DNA from: Calcarisporiella thermophila CBS 279.70
Taxonomy: Eukaryota > Calcarisporiellomycota
NCBI RefSeq assembly: GCF_041956535.1
Contig: NW_027192193.1
Location: 1,312,678 to 1,376,677, forward strand
Direction: 5' to 3'
Length of the DNA: 64,000 bases
Positions within the stretch are counted from its first letter, which is position 1. The number at the start of each line of letters is the position of its first letter. The notes beneath the pieces are model-generated. The model did no database searches and was not told where the DNA came from. It saw only the letters and a list, made by a program, of their open reading frames with translations. This document shows positions 57,343 through 64,000 of this stretch, piece by piece. The position numbers were made by a program, and so were the translations under genes.

Positions 57343-58915
57343 ACGTATTTCATTTATTAACCATGACGGTTTCATTTACATATTCCAGCTGAAACTTACA
57401 CTTAGCAGTCTCTACTTCTTCAATCCTATTTAAAAGGTGGCGGTGTAATTCACAGTATAACATATTTAGTTTATTTTATACCTTTTATAATATCTACTTA
57501 TTAAGATGGTGGACGCTTTACACCAATTGCATAATTACTTTAGCTTCAGTTACATTTACCCATCCACTTCTATAGAATTGGCAAAGGACGTTACTAAGGA
57601 TATCGACAAATAAAATGCAAGTTATTAAATTGATGGATCGCATTGTTGAGAATTTAAACAAATGTAAAGTGTAAAAGTACAAATAAACTGGAGTGTTGCA
57701 ATTTAAAGTCCTTTAGGTATTGCAAAATTTGGAGAAATGAGTAACAGGGATGTTGCCTTTTGCTAATACGAAGATTTGTGTGTTTTCTATATAAGGTTCA
57801 TTGTAGAGCTATACCAAAAAACTATAGCTTCGAGGTTGAACTAGTTGATATGTTGTGGTTTTACTATACCGTAGTATATGGTATTAACATTTGTTGGGTA
57901 CTCTACTAATCATTGCTCTATTGAACTCGATTTGACCTACCCCGTCGTAATTGATTTTAATACACACCCCTGTGCAACAGGTATTTGTGTCAAAGAAGAT
58001 TCGATCAAGAAAGAATGGGATTTGTCTACAGCAGTTTACCATTTCGATGCAAATGATAGTTTTAGAAAATATTAAGGAGAGAGTGCAAATCTTTGGAAAC
58101 CCGGATTAATGTGCTATTATAAACCTTCTACAAAATCATGCTCTACTATGTTTGAAACATGTAATTTAATGCTCATCTTAAAGTCGTTGAATTTCCTAAT
58201 AAGGATTAGGCTATGACCCATGCTACTGGATTTCAAGACGTTTATTGGTCAAGATATGGCAAGCGAAAGTTAAAGGTATGAAAAATAAAAGAAAAATATT
58301 GGATTAATATAATTATTAAAATAAGATTCAACGAAAATAACTAGATATTGGTACTAAGTTTAATAAGCTTTCGGTCTTTCGCGTAAATGTTGCTTGGCTT
58401 TGCAAGAAGAATTGTGTGTAGAGGGCCAGAAAAGTCTAAAATGAAAAAAAAGGGTAGAATTGTGGGTCACGGACTACACATTTCCTTATACGTAATGGCC
58501 AAGCCTTCTCAAATATGATTCTAGATTTTCTCCCAAGCTTTCGTGGAAATGGAAATCATTTTAATATTTATCTGTAAAATTACCAGGCAATTACATAGAG
58601 GTCAAAAGATATAAGCGTTTCGAATGAATGCAAAAAAGTGGATATTATAATAATGACAGTATATGTTGACCCCCATTGGTTTCGAGAACCCTTATCACAA
58701 ACGGCATGGTACGCTTATCAACATATTGGGCATTTCATTGTATAAAATAAAACAACAATTTGATCTAGATCTAGGCCCACCATCGAACCAGCACCTTATA
58801 AAATACTAATATAAATATTCATAGAAAATTGACGAGCATAAATTTCATAGATCGTTATTCTAGCACTATCAATTGAAGTTCATTATATCTATTTTTATTT
58901 TTTGATACAATTACT
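57343..58915. other. AT-rich region with a short coding-like relic
   Basis: Mostly AT-rich non-coding DNA. At 57878-58075 a frame with protein-like composition (TYPVVIDFNTHPCATGICVK, then EWDLSTAVYHFD) ends at TAA; the next bases still read like coding sequence (SANLWKPG) in a shifted context. This looks like a decayed gene of unknown type. A TATAAAA at 58797-58803 precedes the metalloprotease gene. Confidence 0.35.
58797..58803 (+). promoter_or_regulatory. TATA box of the metalloprotease gene
   Basis: TATAAAA, about 115 bp before the ATG at 58916. Confidence 0.45.
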
Positions 58916-60590
58916 ATGTATGCTATTTTGCTGCTTACTACACTTATTTTGGTCAGTATGGTGCTGGCTGTTCCTGTTTCAGAGTTAAATAATTCTACTT
59001 GGACGGGATTTTATACTGAGATGGCCAAATCCTCTGATAATAATGAAACTTCTATTAAATCGTCCGAGTGGAATTGCATCCAGTTCAACAATCCGTTAAA
59101 TTTAAGAGATCGCCGTGAATGGCCATGTGTGGCATTGAAGCGACAAGAACTCGCGCGTCGTCAACAGAGCAGCGGAAATGGTAAAAATGATCTCTTCCGC
59201 ATTCGATTCCAATGCAAAGGAACCCCAAGGCAGCTTTGTAATAAAGCAGAGAGAGAACTCAACTTAGCGGGACAAATGCTTTCGGCCTCAATTAGACTCA
59301 CCCAACCTATTTCCGTGGACGCTCAATTTTTCTCCTTCGAAAAATCAGACGATCCAAATTTAAAAGGTTTCGGGGGTTTTGCGGGGCCGACCAGAATGCT
59401 GCCCATGCAAGATGATGATGGAGTAGTGAGAATGTTTCCACAATCACTCGTGAGACAAATGAATGTCCGAAATGCTCAATTTGCACGGGATGATATAGAA
59501 GCTAAATTTAACAGCGATTTCCCTTTTCGTTTCCTTGATGAAGCAGCAGATAAATCAGAAAAGGATGACTTTTTGGAAGTGGTAACTAATTGAGAGTAGA
59601 AAAATTATATAATATATATATTTTAATATCATCTTGAATATATTTTAGGCAATGCATGAACTAACTCATGGTCTCGGATTCCTTTCATTATGGGCAGATG
59701 GAGTTGCTTCAGAGAATTTTCTGACTCCAGAATTAAATGTAAAGATAAATTCAGATCAGACCGCCAATATTAACGGCTTCAGGGAATCAATCTTTGACCG
59801 ATTCATGATAACTTTGCCAGAGAAGGAGCCAATGACCAAATTTACCCAGCAATTAAACAAATTTAATGGCGGGCGCAGTTTCCGATCCCAGTCACCTGAG
59901 CAGTTCGCTTCAGTATTTGGAAGAAGCCCTCAAGGAAGAATTGCTGCTAAAATGATGCAGAAGGCTACTGGAGGCAGGAGAGGACAGGGATTGGCCTTTA
60001 AAGCATCGAAAGAAGCAGGCGGTCAACAAGTGTTACTCGAAACATCCCTTAGTCCATTCAGGAGAGGATCAAGTGTCTCACATGTTGACAAGCAATCACA
60101 TCTGAATACTAGAGATAGATTGATGAGGTTTTCCGGGGATGGTTTACCTTTCAATCAAGCAATTCGTCGCTTTGGAAATCCCATTGGACCCGAATTGACA
60201 GCGGTTCTCAATACAATTGGGTATACTGTAGAGCCTGCGAGTAATCAAACTATCGTCAACATGTTGGAAAAGGCAAGGAGTGAAGTAACGGGAGGAAGGA
60301 ACAGGCAAGACGGAAATGACAACTCTAATGATACAGGTACCAGAACCAACAGTGGTGTCAAAAATATTAATAGGAAAAATTCAGGCAGAAGAGATGGTAG
60401 CAGGAGGAATTCAAACACGAGAAATCCTCGAAGGAATAGAACTAACCTTCAAAGCACGAAGAGTTCTAGTATTGACAACAAAGGCTCTGAAATCAACTCG
60501 AGTAAAGGAAATATCGATAAGAATAACTCTTGCACTAGGAAAGACAGAAATAGCGATATAGGAGCTAATGAAAACCAAAATAGCATATAG
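58916..60590 (+). CDS. Secreted HExxH zinc metalloprotease-like protein with basic disordered tail
   Basis: Exons 58916-59581 and 59649-60590 give 535 residues. A signal peptide (YAILLLTTLILVSMVLA) is followed by a domain with FRIRFQCKGTPRQLCNKAER and AGPTRMLPMQDDDGVVRMFP. The zinc motif HELTHGLGF follows at about 225-233, with His225 and His229 as ligands and Glu226 as the catalytic base. The exon junction falls just before this motif. Similar proteins with HELxHGLGF occur in zygomycete-grade and basidiomycete fungi, mostly without an assigned function. From about residue 425 the chain turns into a tail of about 110 residues dominated by Asn, Arg, Ser, Gly and Thr (for example GRRDGSRRNSNTRNPRRNRT). 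Extracellular protein breakdown is likely; the substrate is unknown. The third zinc ligand was not identified. Confidence 0.75.
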
Positions 60591-61070
60591 ATTCAGGTGC
60601 GAAAAAAGGGAAGAGGAGAAATAACTATGCTAGACTAAATGGGATGCAAGCTCAATTTGATTGAAATGCAATATTAAAGTAGCATCCAATACAATATTAA
60701 GCCATTATTGAGATTATTAGTGTTATGTAATATATACAATAGAATAGCAAGCTAAATATTTTAGTTGAAAAGAGCATGCATTGCTTATCTTATTTCAGTT
60801 TACTTTTTAGTATTGTAAATGATAACAGAGAAACAAACCGTAGGTTTCATTGATAGTTCGCACTTCATGGCGAGGCCAGTTCCTTGAATAAAATGAACTG
60901 GGATCTAAATCTTAGACAAGATTTACGTTTTTACTTTTAGCGAAGCAACATTAAATTTTAATATTTCAGTACAATAGTGCTTGCCCTCGGTGCTAAATCA
61001 TGAGATCATTTCGAGCATTTTGTTGCATTCTTCTGCTCGCTGAAGTCATGGCCATTTGAAAAAGGATAGC
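60591..61070. other. AT-rich intergenic region
   Basis: 3' flank of the metalloprotease gene. No coding signal seen. Confidence 0.5.
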
Positions 61071-62010
61071 TTATAAAATTTTGAAAATTTTATGTATCAA
61101 CGATATACAGTTTCTAAATCTCCATCTAAGTTTAGAGCATGCTAAAGGATGAGAGATTACCAATTGTGTGATTGCAGTATCTTGGTATCCTAAACCATGG
61201 CAGCGGCTATATCCAACCAATGTGTCTGTGTCACTAGAGTCCAACACGATGCCGGAGTGAGTTCGGGCGCACGCTTCAAGCTGCAATCGAGACATTTACT
61301 CTTGCCTTGGATGTATATGTTGGTGCCGATCGCTTTCCCTAGTTCCACATTTATTGTAGATATTTTTGTTACGCTCACATATCATCAAAGGTCAACCCGT
61401 TTACAGACCACGCGTCGGGGTGCTTTATGTCCACTCACAGAGTGATATCCCCGCACACATGGCTGACAAATTGGGTCAGGGAGACAATAATCTCCAGCCA
61501 TAAAGGTTCTGCTCCGGCAAAGTCCCTTCCATAGAAGTGCAAACTTATCCTGGCCAATGGTCACCATTAAATCTCCAGACTCATATTCCATGCCGAGTTC
61601 TGTGTCAAATAGGGTGGCCTAGTGCCTTCAGCTGACTTTAGCTCAATTACAGCGGTTAGGGACGCGCAGTGAAGTTTTCCGCCCTGAACCTCAATGTGGC
61701 TGGTGGCGGATGTTCAGTTTTCAGATGCAATCTTCGCTCGAAATGACCTCTTCTTAAATTGTACGACATTGCTGACAGCGGGTACTGGCAGCAGGTACCT
61801 CTACCCTAACTTGTGCATCCTACTCGCTGGACTTCTCATCCTCTTCGCTTTGCCAAGGCTGCAGTTCTTCAATGTAATCTCGGATCCACTTCTGCAGTTG
61901 TTTCTCTAATGGGTCGAAGATAACTTCATAATCAATAGTCCGAGTGGATGTATTCGTGGGTGGGTTGTGTTTCCCAGGAGCTGGATTACTTTGTCGACCC
62001 GAAGCCAACT
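61071..62010 (-). pseudogene. Decayed coding block of unknown origin
   Basis: This block is distinctly less AT-rich than its flanks and carries several minus-strand frames with protein-like composition separated by stops and frame changes. They are 62008-61820 (IDYEVIFDPLEKQLQKWIRD), 61591-61385 (DLMVTIGQDKFALLWKGLC, then PDPICQPCVRGY) and 61295-61071 (GIVLDSSDTDTLVGYSRC). Together they look like one degenerate gene or transposon body. I recognise no family with confidence. Confidence 0.4.
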
Positions 62011-62598
62011 GTATATATTTGATTTATGTCATTGTTTAAAAAGCTAGCATTTAATTGTTAAATAATAGTTTAGACTAGGTGGTTTTAATTACTGCAACAC
62101 TATCGTAGTTAATACTAAGAAGCAGCCGCACACCCTTTTAAATATAGCAATGTAAGGAAAGGAAATAAGAAATATTGCATATTAAATGGTACAAAGTGGA
62201 CTCCCCTAGTGTACTGCGATCATCACTACAAATATAAGCATGTGACTTTAGCTTGATATTCTGAAAACCGGTAGGTTTTTGCCTGAAGCACTGATTGCTA
62301 CTCATCTCACTATAAGTGGCGATAATATCGTAAGCTTGAAGATGTAATAAATGAATATGATAGCATTATCATTATAAAATTCAACTTAAATATTCTCTTT
62401 ATTTTCGATTCCTTTTTTACAAAATAGAATATGATCATACTCTGAAAGCCATGATAACGTGTTAAAATAAGAGATAATCGGAAAATAAACTTATACATAT
62501 TTATTAGCAAATAAAGGAAACATACATCCTAACACTTATATATGCTTTAAATAACATGAACCACCAGATTCTTACTAAGTTCATTTCAAATGCTCCTG

Positions 62599-62859
62599 TT
62601 AACAGCCGCGGTCATCACAACAATGGATCTCGTAATTGGCATTCCAGCGTGTGCAAGAAGGACCAGCATTGTAGCACCGGCCACACATCCAACCTTTGTC
62701 TCGGCATATGCGGTTTGCATAGTTATCACATACAGGGCGGCTATCTGTTCGTAAACACTGCTCAAGGAGGCAAGGGGGGTCTGCCAGTACCCCCATTGCA
62801 AACACAATAATCATCACATAGCTAGTTAGAAATAGGATATTAAAATGAATTGAATGCAT
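62599..62859 (-). CDS. Cysteine-rich secreted peptide, 86 residues
   Basis: Single exon on the minus strand. A hydrophobic signal peptide (FNILFLTSYVMIIVFAMGVLA) ends near residue 27. The mature part of about 58 residues contains ten cysteines, including a Cys-Cys pair (HCCDDRGC at the end) and segments DPPCLLEQC, RPVCDNY, WMCGRC and GPSCTRW. Such dense, even-numbered cysteine content implies a disulfide-stabilised extracellular peptide of knottin-like type. Possible roles include an antimicrobial peptide, a protease inhibitor or a host-directed secreted protein; sequence alone does not decide. Confidence 0.65.
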   Translation of the reverse strand: MHSIHFNILFLTSYVMIIVFAMGVLADPPCLLEQCLRTDSRPVCDNYANRICRDKGWMCGRCYNAGPSCTRWNANYEIHCCDDRGC

Positions 62860-63752
62860 TGCCAAGGTAATAGTTCAGGGCTAAACAATCAAATTGTAAT
62901 TGTGAGGACATAAAACGCGGATTCTCCAAGTCTCTTTAAATACGTATTTTTTAGGTTTTATGTTGGAGGACGATCAGGCGTGACTGATAATCTGAAATTG
63001 TCAGTATTTTAATTTTAAACCTGATTTTTACTAGTTTGTGTATCAACTATATTACCTGTTTACAATTTCTTGTTATTCTTAAATAGTTCAGCTATTTGTC
63101 ATTCTTTTTCTTGAGAAGATTAATATACACTAATTAAAATCCAACATTTTAATATCATAATGAAACTAACGCTAGCAGAATATTATACAGTACCTTATAC
63201 AAAGTATTTTATGCCATCTGAAAGATAATTTTAGAAATGACCCGCCTTTGTGAGGGAGCCAAAATGGCTGATACTTTGTTATTTTCCATTTATAGGTGAA
63301 CCGCTTCATATCCATGCATTTAATCTCTTTTGAATAACCATTCATATCAGTGGCGTTATTATTTTTGACATTGAGGGCTAAATTTGAATTTTGAAAAGTT
63401 TGAAGAGTTGCATGATGCTCTTCAATTCGTATAAACACTTTGAATTTTTTTGAATTATTCAATAGATCCATTCTATACCGACCATACAGTAAATGCTATA
63501 TTCATTCGCATAAAAATAATATTCATTCCATGACTAGTTATTATGTGGTGGCTCATGTATGGCGATAGAAGATTTGGTTGTGTAAAAAATAACCTTCACG
63601 CAGCATTCTCTTCTACAAAGAGCAATTAATTGAGAAAATTAGGTTAGGTGTATTATTCATATTCTGAAATATTTTAATAACCTTAAATCTATTTATATTC
63701 AACAAATGTTACTTACAACCGCGACATCTGATTACGCCTCAGCGAGAGAAGT
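62860..63752. other. AT-rich intergenic region
   Basis: No supported gene. A 99-codon minus-strand frame at 63471-63172 is AT-biased and has no motif. Confidence 0.5.
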
Positions 63753-64000
63753 TTACTTACAATTATTAATAAAAGATGTGTTATAATTCTTACTTAAGCC
63801 TAGCGTATGCGACGGCTTAAGGGAAATGGACAAGGCAAAGTCAGCAGTCCACGCTTCAGGATGATGAGGCCGATTTATTGGATAAAATGAGCTGGTACAA
63901 AGAATAAAGAAAACGAAGGTGGATGACGATGCCCAATTTCCTAGTGTTACCACCGTGTCTACGTCGAATCCTCTTAATGCGAGAGTTGCACCCATCTTGC
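63753..64000 (-). mobile_element. C-terminal fragment of a tyrosine recombinase (DIRS/Crypton-like), runs off the window
   Basis: The minus-strand frame entering from beyond 64000 reads MGATLALRGFDVDTVVTLGN and then WASSSTF. This matches the end of tyrosine recombinases carried by DIRS-type retrotransposons and Cryptons: a helix with A..LA..G...D.I, then the GxW segment and the TF that normally precedes the catalytic Tyr. The expected Tyr (TF...Y) is not found directly after TF (VFFILCTSS instead), so this copy may be damaged at its 3' end. The rest of the element lies outside the window. Confidence 0.55.

Noticed and set aside
61694-61909. 71-codon plus-strand frame with a hydrophobic segment
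   Set aside because: It overlaps the better coding-like frames on the minus strand of the same block and has no signal-peptide-like start.
1-64000. CRISPR arrays, rRNA genes, operon-type signals
   Set aside because: No direct-repeat arrays or rRNA segments were seen, and the intron-rich gene structure shows a eukaryotic genome, so ribosome binding sites and operons are not expected.

Overview
The window is nuclear DNA of a filamentous fungus. Almost every gene is cut by short spliceosomal introns (about 55-190 bp, GT..AG). The gene set is fungal: a Rom-type Rho GEF, a Cti6-like PHD protein, an INO4-like bHLH factor, Tfb2 and a fungal NYN protein. An alpha-1,3-fucosyltransferase, a Uma2-type nuclease relic with a C2H2 tail and a DIRS/Crypton-like tyrosine recombinase end make an early-diverging, zygomycete-grade lineage (Mucoromycota in the broad sense) the most likely source. 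I cannot name the species from this sequence.

Left part, about 0.4-27 kb and 36-44.7 kb: compact conserved housekeeping genes, often in divergent or convergent pairs. In order: bHLH factor (+), Rho GEF (+), SRR1/Ber1-like (-), TFIIH subunit Tfb2 (+), LRR protein (-), an RnpA-like protein (+), cystathionine beta-synthase (+), an EF-hand/coiled-coil/tail-anchored protein (-), cyclophilin A (-), ribosomal protein L19 (-), Cti6-like PHD protein (+), ribonucleotide reductase large subunit (+), and after an interruption kinesin (+), NYN protein (+) and a mitochondrial hotdog thioesterase (+). SRR1, Tfb2 and the RnpA-like gene are split into so many small exons that no long open frame reveals them; they were rebuilt here from splice phases. 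Shared intergenic promoters of 184-645 bp join SRR1/TFB2, LRR/RnpA-like and RPL19/CTI6.

Middle part, 27-36 kb: a gene-poor stretch with a 34-residue zinc-finger microprotein gene behind a TATA box, a two-exon gene of unknown function, a tandem pair of GFA-domain genes and a secreted amidase.

Right part, 44.7-64 kb: clearly more AT-rich and accessory. It holds TATA-driven small secreted proteins, a fucosyltransferase, a secreted M14 procarboxypeptidase, a secreted HExxH metalloprotease, two cysteine-rich secreted peptides, a broken Uma2-type nuclease gene, a foldback element whose centre is an assembly gap, other decayed coding fragments, and a recombinase fragment running off the right edge.

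The most notable item is the nuclear gene at 13056-14011. Its predicted protein joins an arginine-rich N-terminus to a bacterial RNase P protein (RnpA)-like domain. It would be a natural partner for the bacteria-like RNase P RNA that some zygomycete mitochondrial genomes encode.
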